DNA from: Propionibacterium sp.
Lineage (GTDB): Bacteria > Actinomycetota > Actinomycetes > Propionibacteriales > Propionibacteriaceae
Length of the DNA: 34,300 bases
Direction of reading: 5' to 3'
Assembly (NCBI GenBank): GCA_012839035.1
Contig: DUOB01000020.1
Span: forward strand, 1-34,300
Position 1 is the stretch's first letter, and every line of letters begins with the position of its first letter. The notes under the pieces are model-generated. The model made no database searches, had not been told where the DNA came from, and saw nothing but the letters and a program-made list of their open reading frames with translations. The translations under genes were made by a program, and so were the position numbers. Below, piece by piece: positions 1 to 7,959 of the stretch.

Positions 1-663
1 ACTCCCATGGTCGTCGCCCGCGACGGACACGTCATCGGGGTCGTCGCGGTCGCCGACCGGATCCGTCACGACGCCGCCGAGATGGTCCGGCGCCTCCACG
101 CGGCCGGGGTCGAGAAAGTCGTCATGCTGACCGGTGACATCGAGCCGGTCGCGCGCGCGGTGGCCGCCCAGGTCGGTGTGGATGAGGTCCGCGCCGGCCT
201 GCTGCCCGAGGACAAGCTCGAAGCGGTGGCGGAGTTGCGGCGGCAGGGATACACGGTCGCCATGGTCGGCGACGGCGTGAACGACGCCCCGGCCCTGGCG
301 ACGGCGGACATCGGCGTCGCGATGGGTGCCGCCGGCACCGGCGTGGCGATCGAGACCGCGGACATCGCGCTCATGAAGGACAATCTCCTGAAGCTGCCCG
401 AGGCGGTGTCGCTCGCCCGCCGCACGGTCAACAACATGCGGCAGAACATCACGGTCGCGCTCGTGACGGTCGCCGCCCTGCTGGCCGGCGTTCTGTTCGG
501 CGGTGTCACGATGGCCATCGGCATGCTGGTCCATGAGGCGTCGGTGCTCGTCGTGATCGTCAACGCGATGCGGCTCCTGCGCCGCCGCAAGGACAAGAAG
601 GAAGCAGCGGTCGCGGAGGCCGGCGTACCCACGCCCGACGCCCGCGTCACCCAGCGCGCCTGA
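1..663 (+). CDS. P1B-type heavy-metal ATPase, C-terminal part
   Basis: The reading frame is open from the first base, so the gene begins outside the window and only about 220 C-terminal residues are present. Visible parts are the end of the ATP-binding/P domain with MLTGD, the hinge motif GDGVNDAPAL that is characteristic of P-type ATPases, and two closely spaced C-terminal membrane helices. The last helix carries HEASVLVVIVNAMRLLR, the place where P1B pumps of the cobalt/iron/manganese type usually have HEGxT. The product should be an inner-membrane pump that exports a transition metal using ATP. The metal cannot be assigned, because the CPx/SPC helix and the N-terminal metal-binding region lie outside the window. 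The tail is basic and then low-complexity. Family assignment is secure; substrate is unknown. Confidence 0.9.
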   Translation, partial: TPMVVARDGHVIGVVAVADRIRHDAAEMVRRLHAAGVEKVVMLTGDIEPVARAVAAQVGVDEVRAGLLPEDKLEAVAELRRQGYTVAMVGDGVNDAPALATADIGVAMGAAGTGVAIETADIALMKDNLLKLPEAVSLARRTVNNMRQNITVALVTVAALLAGVLFGGVTMAIGMLVHEASVLVVIVNAMRLLRRRKDKKEAAVAEAGVPTPDARVTQRA

Positions 664-670
664 TCCCCAG

Positions 671-703
671 CCTGACCCCCGCACGATCGAAGCGGGGGTC
701 AGG
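671..703 (+). terminator. Strong hairpin after the metal ATPase gene
   Basis: A perfect 12-bp stem (CCTGACCCCCGC at 671-682 pairing with 692-703) with a 9-nt loop starts about 8 bases after the ATPase stop. No T-run follows, which is common for actinobacterial terminators. It separates the ATPase from the downstream oxidoreductase. Confidence 0.8.
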
Positions 704-729
704 CATGAATCCACAACAGAGGAACTGAA

Positions 730-1641
730 ATGTCACGTGTTTATGTGTTCAAGGACTACGGCGGCCCGGAGACCGAGGCCCTGCTCGATCGGCCGATCCC
801 GCAACCGGGACGCGGCGAGATTCTCGTCGAGGTGAAGGCCGCCGGCGTGAATCCGGTGGACTGGAAGATCCGCGAGGGCCAGCTCGGCCGCAGCCCGAAC
901 CGCGCGTTGCCGGCTCCGATGGGTCGTGAGGTCGCCGGGGTCGTGGCTGCGATCGGGACCGATGTCGAGGAGTTCCGGGTCGACGACGAGGTCCTCGGGC
1001 CGGTCGCCCCCGGCCAGGGCGGCTTCGCGGACCACGCCCTGTTGCGGGCTTCCGATGCGGTCACGAAGCCGGCGGAGCTCTCGTTCGAGATCGCCGCGAC
1101 GATCGCAGTGGCGGGGACGACGGCATACGACCTCACCCACGCCATCGACCTCGAACCCGGCGCCACGGTGCTGGTCCTCGGTGCCGGTGGTGGGGTCGGC
1201 TCGCTGGCGACCGAGATCGGCCGGGTGCACCAATTCAGAGTGATCGGGGTCGCCTCCGAGCGGAAGCGGGAGTTGATCGAGTCGCTGGGTGCGGAGTTCG
1301 TACGCTCGGGCGTCGGCGTCGCGGAAACCGTCAGGGAACTGGCCCCCGACGGCGTGGATCTGATCGTCGATCTCGTCGGCGGCGAGGCGCTTCGCGCGGT
1401 CGCCCCGCTGGCGAAGTCACCCGACCACATCTTCTCGGCACCGGATCCGGAGACGGCCGAGGAGCTGGGCGGGTCCGGTCGGCCCAACGATCCGGAGTCG
1501 CTGCGGAGGATCACGGAGGTCATCGGATACGGGGCGATCACGCCGCGGATCTCGGCGACCTATCCACTGGCGGCCGCACGGGAGGCGTTGGCGTACGTCG
1601 AATCCGGGCACGCGACCGGCAAGGTCGTGATCATTCCCTGA
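730..1641 (+). CDS. NADP-dependent MDR-family oxidoreductase (quinone oxidoreductase type)
   Basis: A 303-residue medium-chain dehydrogenase/reductase. The N-terminal GroES-like domain (about residues 1-120) contains the family stretch EVKAAGVNPVDWKIREG. The Rossmann domain follows, with the dinucleotide loop GAGGGVGS near residue 151. The Cys and His ligands that bind catalytic zinc in alcohol dehydrogenases are absent, which places it in the zinc-independent quinone oxidoreductase/enoyl reductase branch. It probably reduces quinones or activated alkenes with NADPH in the cytoplasm; the substrate cannot be inferred. The ATG at 730 follows a purine-rich AGAGGAA element. The gene sits between a terminator and the catalase promoter and so is probably monocistronic. 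Confidence 0.85.
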   Translation: MSRVYVFKDYGGPETEALLDRPIPQPGRGEILVEVKAAGVNPVDWKIREGQLGRSPNRALPAPMGREVAGVVAAIGTDVEEFRVDDEVLGPVAPGQGGFADHALLRASDAVTKPAELSFEIAATIAVAGTTAYDLTHAIDLEPGATVLVLGAGGGVGSLATEIGRVHQFRVIGVASERKRELIESLGAEFVRSGVGVAETVRELAPDGVDLIVDLVGGEALRAVAPLAKSPDHIFSAPDPETAEELGGSGRPNDPESLRRITEVIGYGAITPRISATYPLAAAREALAYVESGHATGKVVIIP

Positions 1642-1690
1642 CCGGGAAACACACGATTGGCCAAGGCTATGGCGTTGATCAATCCGAATG

Positions 1691-1732
1691 TCCCGGGGGT
1701 CATTGTCCGGGAAGAGAGCTGCCTCATAGGCT
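1691..1732 (+). promoter_or_regulatory. Predicted catalase promoter with inverted repeat
   Basis: TTGTCC (1703-1708) and TAGGCT (1727-1732) are separated by 18 bases and give a start about 40 bases before the catalase ATG. The -35 box is flanked by an inverted repeat TCCCGG (1691-1696) and CCGGGA (1707-1712) that could be an operator. Pattern recognition only. Confidence 0.4.
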
Positions 1733-1779
1733 CGGAACTGCCAACGATGTCAACCAATCTCGAAAATGGGGAGTCTTCA

Positions 1780-3405
1780 ATGACCCAGCCAGAGGATTAT
1801 CAGCAGGCACCGACACCCAGTGAAGCCGCCGCGTTGCAGCGCAAGCTGACCACGACGCCCGACGAGAATCACGGCACGTGCCCCGTGACGCACATGACCA
1901 CGAATGCCGGTGCCCCGGTGCCGGACAACCAGAACAGCCTCACCGCGGGTCCGCGCGGGCCACTGCTCTCCCAGGACGTCTGGCTGCACGAGAAGCTGGG
2001 CAACTTCGTTCGTGAGGTCATCCCCGAACGCCGGATGCACGCGAAGGGCTGGGGGGCGTACGGGACCTTCACCGTCACCCACGACATCACCAAGTACACG
2101 CGGGCCAAGATCTTCAGCGAGGTCGGCAAGCAGACCGAGATGTTCGCGCGGTTCACCACGGTCGCCGGTGAGCGCGGCGCGGCCGACGCCGAGCGGGACA
2201 TTCGCGGGTTCGCGCTGAAGTTCTATACCGAAGAAGGCAACTGGGACATGGTCGGCAACAACACGCCGGTCTTCTTCATCCGCGACTCCAAGAAGTTCCC
2301 CGACCTCAACAAGGCCGTGAAGCGCGAGCCGCGCACGAATCTGCGCAGCCCAACGTACAACTTCGACTGGTGGTCGCTGCTGCCCGAGTCACTGCTCCAG
2401 GTGTCGATCATCATGAGCGACCGTGGCATCCCGCGCTCGTTCCGGCACATGAACGGGTTCAGCTCGCACACCTACAGCTTCTGGAACGAGGCCGGTGAGC
2501 GGTATTGGATGAAGCTCCACTTCATCACCCAACAGGGCATCGAGGATCTGACGGATGCGCAGGCCGAGGTGCTCGTCGGCAAGGATCGCGAGAGCCACGG
2601 CCGGGACCTGTCGGAGGCGATCGAGCGCGGCGAGTTCCCGAAGTGGAAGATGTACGCGCAGATCATGCCCGAGATGGAAGCGGAGACCTATCGCATCCAT
2701 CCGTTCGACCTGACCAAGGTCTGGCCCAAGAGCGACTATCCGCTGCACGAGATCGGTGAGTTCGAGCTCAACCGGAACCCGGAGAACTTCTTCGCCGAGG
2801 TCGAGCAGGTCGCGTTCGCGCCGAGCAACCTGGTGCCCGGCATCGGCGCTTCCCCGGACCGGATGCTCCAGTCGCGGCTGTTCAACTATGCGGACGCACA
2901 GCGCTATCGCCTGGGCACGAACTTCCACCAGATCCCGGTCAACTCGGCGCGCTGCCCGGTCAACAGCAATCACCGCGACGGCACCGGCCGGGTGGACGGC
3001 AACTACGGCAGCCTGCCCCACTATGAGCCCAACAGCTACGGCCAGTGGCAGGAGCAGCCGGAGTTCCGCGAGCCACCGCTGCGGATCCGTGGCGACGCGG
3101 ATTTCTGGAACTTCCGGGAGAACGACGACGACTACTTCAGCCAGCCGGGCGCGTTCTTCCGGTCGATGAACGATGAGCAGAAGCAGCGTCTGTTCGACAA
3201 CACCGCACGCGCCATGGACGACGCCCCGGACTTCATCAAGGAGCGTCACGTGGCCAACTGCACCAAGGCCGATCCGGCCTATGGCGCGGGGGTGAAGGCT
3301 GCGCTGGAGGCGTACGCCGCCGCCGAGCACGACATGTTCACCCCGCCCGAGGTCGAGAAGGAGTTCCCCAAGAACTCCCCCGGAGCAGAGGACATCGAAC
3401 TCTGA
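1780..3405 (+). CDS. Monofunctional haem catalase
   Basis: A 541-residue catalase that disproportionates hydrogen peroxide to water and oxygen. The distal His is in [18 protein letters not shown] (His87), the catalytic Asn is in [12 protein letters not shown] (near residue 160), and the proximal haem-ligand Tyr is in [14 protein letters not shown] (Tyr370). It has the size of small-subunit catalases plus an N-terminal extension of about 50 residues and an acidic C-terminal tail. An in-frame ATG exists 123 bases upstream, but 1780 is preferred because GGGGAG sits 6 bases before it and the upstream residues do not look catalase-like. A promoter-like element lies at 1703-1732 and a hairpin follows the gene, so it is probably transcribed alone. 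Confidence 0.97.
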   Translation: MTQPEDYQQAPTPSEAAALQRKLTTTPDENHGTCPVTHMTTNAGAPVPDNQNSLTAGPRGPLLSQDVWLHEKLGNFVREVIPERRMHAKGWGAYGTFTVTHDITKYTRAKIFSEVGKQTEMFARFTTVAGERGAADAERDIRGFALKFYTEEGNWDMVGNNTPVFFIRDSKKFPDLNKAVKREPRTNLRSPTYNFDWWSLLPESLLQVSIIMSDRGIPRSFRHMNGFSSHTYSFWNEAGERYWMKLHFITQQGIEDLTDAQAEVLVGKDRESHGRDLSEAIERGEFPKWKMYAQIMPEMEAETYRIHPFDLTKVWPKSDYPLHEIGEFELNRNPENFFAEVEQVAFAPSNLVPGIGASPDRMLQSRLFNYADAQRYRLGTNFHQIPVNSARCPVNSNHRDGTGRVDGNYGSLPHYEPNSYGQWQEQPEFREPPLRIRGDADFWNFRENDDDYFSQPGAFFRSMNDEQKQRLFDNTARAMDDAPDFIKERHVANCTKADPAYGAGVKAALEAYAAAEHDMFTPPEVEKEFPKNSPGAEDIEL

Positions 3406-3428
3406 GCCGGGACTGATCGCATGTCCTG

Positions 3429-3460
3429 ACGGGCGGTCCCCAGCCTCGGGGGCCGCCCGT
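3429..3460 (+). terminator. Catalase terminator hairpin
   Basis: ACGGGCGG at 3429-3436 pairs with CCGCCCGT at 3453-3460, with further GC pairs inside and a short loop, 23 bases after the catalase stop. TTC follows the stem, so the T-run is weak. Confidence 0.75.
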
Positions 3461-3503
3461 TTCGCCTCCTCGCCCCTCGCCCCACGGGTGAGCGAACGGA
3501 AAA

Positions 3504-3530
3504 CGCCGCCCACCTCGAAGGTGAGCGGCG
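3504..3530 (-). terminator. Terminator of the minus-strand cupin transcript
   Basis: A 12-bp stem with one mismatch (3504-3515 with 3519-3530, 3-nt loop) is followed on the minus strand by four T residues. It lies 27 bases beyond the cupin stop, facing the catalase terminator. Confidence 0.7.
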
Positions 3531-3557
3531 CTCCGTGCTCGGGCGTACCCGAAAAGA

Positions 3558-4034
3558 TCAGGCGTGCCCGTCAGCCTTGCCCGTCCCGGGCTGGACGGTC
3601 CAACTGGGCGGCTCGTCCTTGCCGGACTCCTCGTCCGCCTCGGCATCCTCAGCGGTGGCCTGGACAATTCCCTGCGCGTGGTGCACCGGCGCATAGACGG
3701 CATAAAGCTTCATCGGCTCGTCACCGGTGTTGATCACGTCGTGCCACACACCGGCGGGAACCTGGATCGACCAGTCATCCTCGACGTCCTGCTGGAAGTC
3801 GAGATTGTCCTTGGACGGACCCATGACACAGCGGCCCTTGCCTGCTTCCAGCCGCAGGAACTGATCGGTCTCGGGGTGGACCTCAAGACCGATCGAGGCA
3901 CCCACCGGGATCGACATGAGGGTGACCTGGAGGTATTTCCCGGTCCACACCGTCGTCCGATAGTTGCCGTTGTCGACCGTTGCCTTCTCGATGTCGAAGA
4001 CATTGGGCTTGGGTCCCGGATCGTTGATGTCCAT
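3558..4034 (-). CDS. Cupin-domain protein
   Basis: A 158-residue protein with a single small beta-barrel cupin domain over roughly residues 25-120. The first cupin motif is around GLEVHPETDQFLRLEAGKG (His and Glu ligands) and the second around VPAGVWHDVINTG (His ligand), which would form a metal site. Such stand-alone cupins resemble the mannose-6-phosphate isomerase cupin group; the reaction is not predictable. The C-terminal 35 residues are acidic and probably disordered. On the minus strand AGGAG precedes the ATG by about 7 bases. A 38-residue small gene lies 93 bases upstream on the same strand and may share its transcript. Confidence 0.85.
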   Translation of the reverse strand: MDINDPGPKPNVFDIEKATVDNGNYRTTVWTGKYLQVTLMSIPVGASIGLEVHPETDQFLRLEAGKGRCVMGPSKDNLDFQQDVEDDWSIQVPAGVWHDVINTGDEPMKLYAVYAPVHHAQGIVQATAEDAEADEESGKDEPPSWTVQPGTGKADGHA

Positions 4035-4127
4035 ATCGTTCGCTCCTGTCTCTGCTCTTCGCGCCGGCTTCGTTTGCCCCAGGCTTGGGACAGACGGTGT
4101 CAGTCAATAGCAGTTGAGCAGATCACG

Positions 4128-4244
4128 TCAGTGGTCGCGAAGCGACGGCGGCACATAGCCCGGGATGTCCTTGCGATTCCGCTCGAAAGCCTCGGCGAAC
4201 CGCCGCTTGAGTCTGGCCATTTCTTCGCTGCTGACCTTGCGCAT
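4128..4244 (-). CDS. Small charged protein, 38 residues
   Basis: This short frame codes for a protein beginning MRKVSSEEMARLKRRFAEA and ending DIPGYVPPSLRDH. The first 24 residues would form a strongly charged amphipathic helix; the rest is a Pro-containing tail. Support for real coding: GGAAGGG on the minus strand about 6-7 bases before the ATG, third codon positions that are mostly G or C like neighbouring genes, and the same direction as the cupin gene 93 bases downstream. The 5' leader holds a UUCG-capped hairpin and, further up, an operator-like dyad at 4361-4376. No family is recognised. It could be a stand-alone small protein or a leader-type regulator. Confidence 0.55.
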   Translation of the reverse strand: MRKVSSEEMARLKRRFAEAFERNRKDIPGYVPPSLRDH

Positions 4245-4262
4245 GGATTTCCCTTCCGCAAT

Positions 4263-4278
4263 CGGCCCCGAAGGGCCG
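4263..4278 (-). promoter_or_regulatory. UUCG-tetraloop hairpin in the leader of the small ORF
   Basis: On the minus-strand RNA a 6-bp perfect stem CGGCCC/GGGCCG is closed by the extra-stable loop UUCG with a C-G closing pair. It lies 19-34 bases before the ATG at 4244, immediately above the ribosome-binding site, so it could restrict ribosome access or act as an attenuator. Confidence 0.45.
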
Positions 4279-4360
4279 TGTCGATCACCACCAGCCGACC
4301 TGAAAGGTCACAGAACTTGCCAGGCAGTTGGTTGGGAAGGAGCCACACTATTCAAGTGGC

Positions 4361-4376
4361 ATACCCCATGGGGCAT
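4361..4376. promoter_or_regulatory. Operator-like dyad ATACCC-N4-GGGCAT
   Basis: A 16-bp dyad with the palindromic core CCCCATGGGG. It has the same half-site and spacing as the dyad at 25938-25953, and the shape resembles CsoR/RcnR-family operators. Read on the minus strand it ends in TATGCC, a possible -10 for the small ORF and cupin transcript. Confidence 0.4.
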
Positions 4377-4446
4377 CATTGCTTGCAACCATGCTAACAG
4401 GCCCATCCAAGAAATTCAGCCCCCCAGCCGCGGGAAGGCGCACCCT

Positions 4447-4710
4447 CTAGTCCTTCTTGCCACCCTTCTTGACAGCCTTGGACCGCTGCTTGGCCGCCTT
4501 CTTCACGTTCTTGGCAGCCTTCTTGGCATCCTTCTTCGCCGACTTCCGAGCCTTCGCATCAGCCTTCCTGGACTTGGCGTCCTTCTTTGCCGCCTTGGAC
4601 TGCTTCTTGGCCAGCTTCGCGTCCCTCTCGGCGTTTTTCTTGGCCTGCTTGGCGGCCTTCTTGCCGTCCTTCTTCAGCTCCTTGGCGAGCTTCCCCTCGG
4701 CCTTCTTCAC
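4447..4710 (-). CDS. Lys/Ala-rich basic protein, histone H1-like
   Basis: The preferred start is GTG at 4710, because AAGGAG lies exactly 6 bases before it; an ATG further out would add 19 residues without Lys/Ala character. The 87-residue product has about 34 Lys and 21 Ala, arranged in irregular KKDAK, KKAAK and KARK units with almost no hydrophobic residues. Such compositions occur in histone H1-like tails and the C-terminal arms of actinobacterial HupS/HupB, and they bind DNA or RNA by charge. There is no separate globular domain here. A nucleoid or RNA-compaction role is inferred from composition only. Confidence 0.7.
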   Translation of the reverse strand: MKKAEGKLAKELKKDGKKAAKQAKKNAERDAKLAKKQSKAAKKDAKSRKADAKARKSAKKDAKKAAKNVKKAAKQRSKAVKKGGKKD

Positions 4711-4829
4711 CGGATACTCCTTCGTATCTACATGTCCATGAGCTTTCGAGTTAACCAGCACACCCACGAGAGGCCAATGCTTCGTTGCCGATTCCTTGCG
4801 CGGAAGACTGGCGGGCTAGCGTGGCCGAC

Positions 4830-5567
4830 ATGGCACGCGTCTTCATCACCGGATCAACCGACGGGCTGGGGCGCAACGCAGCCCTTGAACTGCTCGCCGC
4901 GGGACACGACGTCATTGTCCACGCCCGTTCCCATGAACGCCTCCAGGCCGTGGCCGATCTGCGGGAGCGGGGCGCTTCGGGAGTCGTCGGGGACCTTTCC
5001 GATCTCACTGCAACCCGGGAGCTCGCGGAGCAGGTCGGCACCCTCGGTCCCCTTGATGCCGTCATCCACAACGCCGGAGCAGGTGTCGGGTCGGGTGGAA
5101 TCCTGCTGCCGGTGAACGTGGTCGCACCCTATGTGTTGACTGCCGCCCTCGACCGACCGGGCCGACTCATCTATCTCAGCAGCGGCATGCACTACGACGG
5201 TTCCGCCCGGCTCGACGGCCTGGACTGGTCGGGGACGACGGCAACCGCCAACTATTCCGACACCAAGCTCCTGGTGACCACTCTGTGCATGGCGATCGCG
5301 CACCGGTGGCCGGACGTGCTGAGCAATGCGGTGGATCCCGGCTGGGTGCCCACCCGGATGGGCGGGCCGAATGCCACCGACAATCTCGACCTGGGTCACG
5401 CAACGCAAACCTGGCTGGCGGTCAGCACCGACCCCGAGGCGCTCACATCGGGCGGCTATTGGCATCATCGACAGCAGCAGGACCCCCACCCGGCCACCCG
5501 GGATCCGGCCTTCCAGGGCAAGCTGCTGGAGGCACTGGCCAAACACACAGGCGTACCACTGTTGTGA
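4830..5567 (+). CDS. Short-chain dehydrogenase/reductase
   Basis: A 245-residue SDR. The cofactor loop is TGSTDGLG (residues 8-15), the structural motif HNAGAG is at 80-85, the catalytic Ser is in IYLSSGMH (about 117-118), and the catalytic pair Tyr142/Lys146 is in NYSDTK. It should oxidise or reduce an alcohol/carbonyl substrate with NAD(P)(H) in the cytosol. The ATG at 4830 is chosen because the Rossmann fold begins at once after it. No ribosome-binding site is present; a -10-like TAGCGT at 4817-4822 lies 7 bases before the ATG, which fits a leaderless mRNA. The gene converges on the amylase-family gene. Confidence 0.88.
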   Translation: MARVFITGSTDGLGRNAALELLAAGHDVIVHARSHERLQAVADLRERGASGVVGDLSDLTATRELAEQVGTLGPLDAVIHNAGAGVGSGGILLPVNVVAPYVLTAALDRPGRLIYLSSGMHYDGSARLDGLDWSGTTATANYSDTKLLVTTLCMAIAHRWPDVLSNAVDPGWVPTRMGGPNATDNLDLGHATQTWLAVSTDPEALTSGGYWHHRQQQDPHPATRDPAFQGKLLEALAKHTGVPLL

Positions 5568-5569
5568 CC

Positions 5570-5597
5570 CCGCCCAGCCCAGCAGAACCATGGGCGG
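5570..5597. terminator. Hairpin between convergent SDR and GH13 genes
   Basis: CCGCCCA (5570-5576) pairs with TGGGCGG (5591-5597) around a 14-nt loop in the 60-base gap between two converging genes. A bidirectional terminator is likely. Confidence 0.45.
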
Positions 5598-5627
5598 CGG
5601 GCCCAGTCTGCAGCCGGCCGGCGGACC

Positions 5628-6854
5628 TCAGTGCGGGTGGACGGCAGACCAGTGGTACGCGCGAGTTCCGTTCACGGTCACGATCGCCTGCGCCTGCGGG
5701 GCGAGGTCGATGCGGACGGACATCCGGTCATGGTCACCCGTCACGTCATAGCTGATCCACTCGTCCTGCTTGCCCGTGACTGCGAGACGCCCTCGGGTTA
5801 TCCAGGCATTGCGGCGCCGCACGCCGATGAGGTCCCGATAGTGGCGGAACAGCCATTCCCCGTTGGGCGCCAAGTCCTCGGGGGTCGGTGGCAGCGGCGG
5901 GCGGACCGGCGCATCCGCCCACTGCCCCTCGACCTTCTCACCCCGGAAGCCCTGCTCATCGCCGTAGTAGACACTCGGCATCCCCGGCACCGTCAGCAGA
6001 ATCACCGCCGCCAGCGCGGCCCCCACGTCACCCACTTTGCTGGCAATCCGATCCACGTCGTGGTTGCCGATGAAGGTCTGCATGACCAGCTCGCGCGAGA
6101 ATTCCTCATGGCGCTCCAGCGCCCAGGCAAGCTCCCACATGTTGCTGTCGTTGAGTGAACTCCAGATCGCCTTCCACAACTCATACTGGGTGATCGAGTC
6201 GAGCGACGCAGCCCGTCCGAACTCCGCATAGTCCCCGTGGATGACCTCGCCGATGAAGATTGCGTCGGGGTACGCACCACGGACGCGGCCGATCACCGTG
6301 GTCCAGAATTCTGCCGGGACGGCGTACGCGACATCCAGTCTCCAGCCCGCCGCACCGCGACCGAGCCAGTGGAGCATCACGTCGACGACCAGGGCCGCGA
6401 CCTTCGGATCGGAATGATCCAGCAACGCCAAATCCCCGTGCCCCTCCCAGGGCACGGGTTTCCCGTCCCGCCCGCGGACCATGCCGCCCAGGGAGTCCTC
6501 CACCAGCGGGTGCAGCACACCCAGGTGGTTGAACACTCCGTCGAGCACGATCGCCAGACCTCGGCGATGACACTCCCCCACGAAGTGCTCCCAATCAGCG
6601 TCGTCACCGAGTCGTCCGTCCAGCCGGAAATGGTCGACCGTGTCATAGCCGTGGGTCGTGGACTCGAAGACCGGCCCGAGCAGCAGACCGGAACAACCGA
6701 GTTCGATCGCATAGTCCAGCCACCCGTCCAGCTTCCGCAGCCGGTGCCCGAAGTCCTCGCCCGGAAAGTGCAGGACGCGCCGACCATGGATCGGGGCATC
6801 GACGGCCCCCAGCGGATAGACGTGCCACCAGATGGCGTGATCGAGCAGGGACAC
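5628..6854 (-). CDS. GH13 alpha-amylase-family glycosidase
   Basis: A 408-residue member of glycoside hydrolase family 13. The conserved regions are in order: DGVFNH (105-110), GWRLDVAY with the nucleophile Asp174, FIGEVIHG with the acid/base Glu203, and FIGNHDVDR with the stabilising Asp266. A short C-terminal beta domain follows. There is no signal peptide, so it acts on intracellular alpha-glucans or oligosaccharides, probably hydrolysing or transferring alpha-1,4/1,6 links. It is shorter than most secreted amylases, with no carbohydrate-binding module. The start is GTG at 6854, which has AGGAGGT 5 bases before it. Confidence 0.92.
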   Translation of the reverse strand: MSLLDHAIWWHVYPLGAVDAPIHGRRVLHFPGEDFGHRLRKLDGWLDYAIELGCSGLLLGPVFESTTHGYDTVDHFRLDGRLGDDADWEHFVGECHRRGLAIVLDGVFNHLGVLHPLVEDSLGGMVRGRDGKPVPWEGHGDLALLDHSDPKVAALVVDVMLHWLGRGAAGWRLDVAYAVPAEFWTTVIGRVRGAYPDAIFIGEVIHGDYAEFGRAASLDSITQYELWKAIWSSLNDSNMWELAWALERHEEFSRELVMQTFIGNHDVDRIASKVGDVGAALAAVILLTVPGMPSVYYGDEQGFRGEKVEGQWADAPVRPPLPPTPEDLAPNGEWLFRHYRDLIGVRRRNAWITRGRLAVTGKQDEWISYDVTGDHDRMSVRIDLAPQAQAIVTVNGTRAYHWSAVHPH

Positions 6855-6899
6855 GGAGACCTCCTGACGAGCCGGTCTCCCTACGTTATCCCGCCTCCG

Positions 6900-7868
6900 T
6901 CAGCGGCCGGTCAGACCATCCGGGTCGGTTCCGAACATGTCCCGGTACGCCTTTCGGTACGCCGGCACCCCCACGAAACCCCACCGCCGGACGATGGCCA
7001 GGGCGGCCACCTCGTCCGGCTCACCAGCACGCAGTTCGGCATGGGCGGCCTCGAGGCGAACTCTCCGGACGTACCCCTGCGGCGACACCCCGAACGCTCG
7101 CAGAAATGCCGTCCGCAGGTCCGTGGTGCCCGCCCGTGCAGTGGACGCAATATCGCTGTCGGCGAGTGGCAGGGACGCGTACTCCTCAATGAACGCCACC
7201 GCTCGATCCAACGCGCGGACGGGCACTGACCGCTGGGGCAGAGGACGCGCCATCGTCATCGTGGAGTTGGGGAAGACCCGGAGCAGCGTGGTGGACAGGA
7301 GTCGGATCATCTCGTCCAGCAGAAGGGTGGGCAGCGAATCGTCGGCCAGGCCGACCACGTCCAGGACATAACGAGTGGTGTCCACCCACAGCTTCCCCCG
7401 CGCCGTGGAGACGGGGCGGGCGGAGAAGAACTCCAGTCGCTCCGTCGAACCCGTACGCTCCGTCGCGATCAGCTGGGCGGAATCACGTGGAATCTGCACG
7501 AGGCGATAGGTGGAGTCGACCCCATAGGACTCATAGGGCGCACCGGGGGTGCACAGCAACGCGTCCCCCGGGACAACACGCGCATCCTCGGCCGCAGTGC
7601 TCAACGACGCGCGACCGCCCGCCACCACACTGGCGAGCAGCCGGTCCTCACAGTCGTCCACGGTCGCGTGATAGCCCACGCCGCGCCAATGGGTCGTGCC
7701 CACGTTGAGGTCACCGACGGTGGCCGATTCGATCCGGCTGCGGGCGCGGCCCCTGTCGGAAATTTCCAGCCGTGGCTTGTGGTCGAGATGGAGACTGTTG
7801 ATCAGGTGCGTCACCTGATCTATGTCGTGCGTATCGACAATCAGTCGCTCCAACGACACTGTGCTCAT
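6900..7868 (-). CDS. AraC-family transcriptional regulator (first of a divergent pair)
   Basis: A 322-residue regulator. The first ~190 residues form the AraC_binding_2-type sensory domain and the C-terminal ~100 residues form the two-helix-turn-helix AraC domain, ending with the typical RRWGF...YRKAYRDMFGTDP. The ATG at 7868 is chosen because TTGTCT-N18-TATGCA on the minus strand ends 6 bases before it, predicting a leaderless message; no Shine-Dalgarno sequence is present. It is divergent from a related AraC gene at 7960. The inducer and target are unknown; neighbours are a GH13 enzyme and a deaminase, with no obvious catabolic operon between the two regulators. Confidence 0.9.
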   Translation of the reverse strand: MSTVSLERLIVDTHDIDQVTHLINSLHLDHKPRLEISDRGRARSRIESATVGDLNVGTTHWRGVGYHATVDDCEDRLLASVVAGGRASLSTAAEDARVVPGDALLCTPGAPYESYGVDSTYRLVQIPRDSAQLIATERTGSTERLEFFSARPVSTARGKLWVDTTRYVLDVVGLADDSLPTLLLDEMIRLLSTTLLRVFPNSTMTMARPLPQRSVPVRALDRAVAFIEEYASLPLADSDIASTARAGTTDLRTAFLRAFGVSPQGYVRRVRLEAAHAELRAGEPDEVAALAIVRRWGFVGVPAYRKAYRDMFGTDPDGLTGR

Positions 7869-7874
7869 GTTCGA

Positions 7875-7904
7875 TGCATACCCAAGGAGTAGGCTCTCAG
7901 ACAA
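7875..7904 (-). promoter_or_regulatory. Predicted leaderless promoter of the minus-strand AraC gene
   Basis: On the minus strand TTGTCT (7904-7899), an 18-base spacer and TATGCA (7880-7875) lie 6 bases before the ATG at 7868. Confidence 0.45.
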
Positions 7905-7959
7905 GCCGGCGCCCGCTCCACCCGGGCACTTTCCGGACGAACAAGGGAATGGACGGGCT

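Noticed and set aside
1657..1779. Upstream in-frame extension of catalase by 41 residues
   Set aside because: The extension crosses the predicted promoter and lacks a ribosome-binding site; ATG 1780 has GGGGAG 6 bases before it.
2389..3513. 374-codon minus-strand frame opposite the catalase
   Set aside because: Antisense shadow; the plus-strand catalase is complete.
3564..4397. Long plus-strand frame opposite the cupin and small ORF
   Set aside because: No family motif, no start signal, and the minus-strand cupin is clear.
4457..4741. Plus-strand frame coding a very hydrophobic Phe/Leu/Ala-rich 94-residue protein
   Set aside because: It is the complement of Lys/Ala codons (AAG becomes CTT), so the hydrophobicity is an artefact; the minus frame has a clear ribosome-binding site and start.
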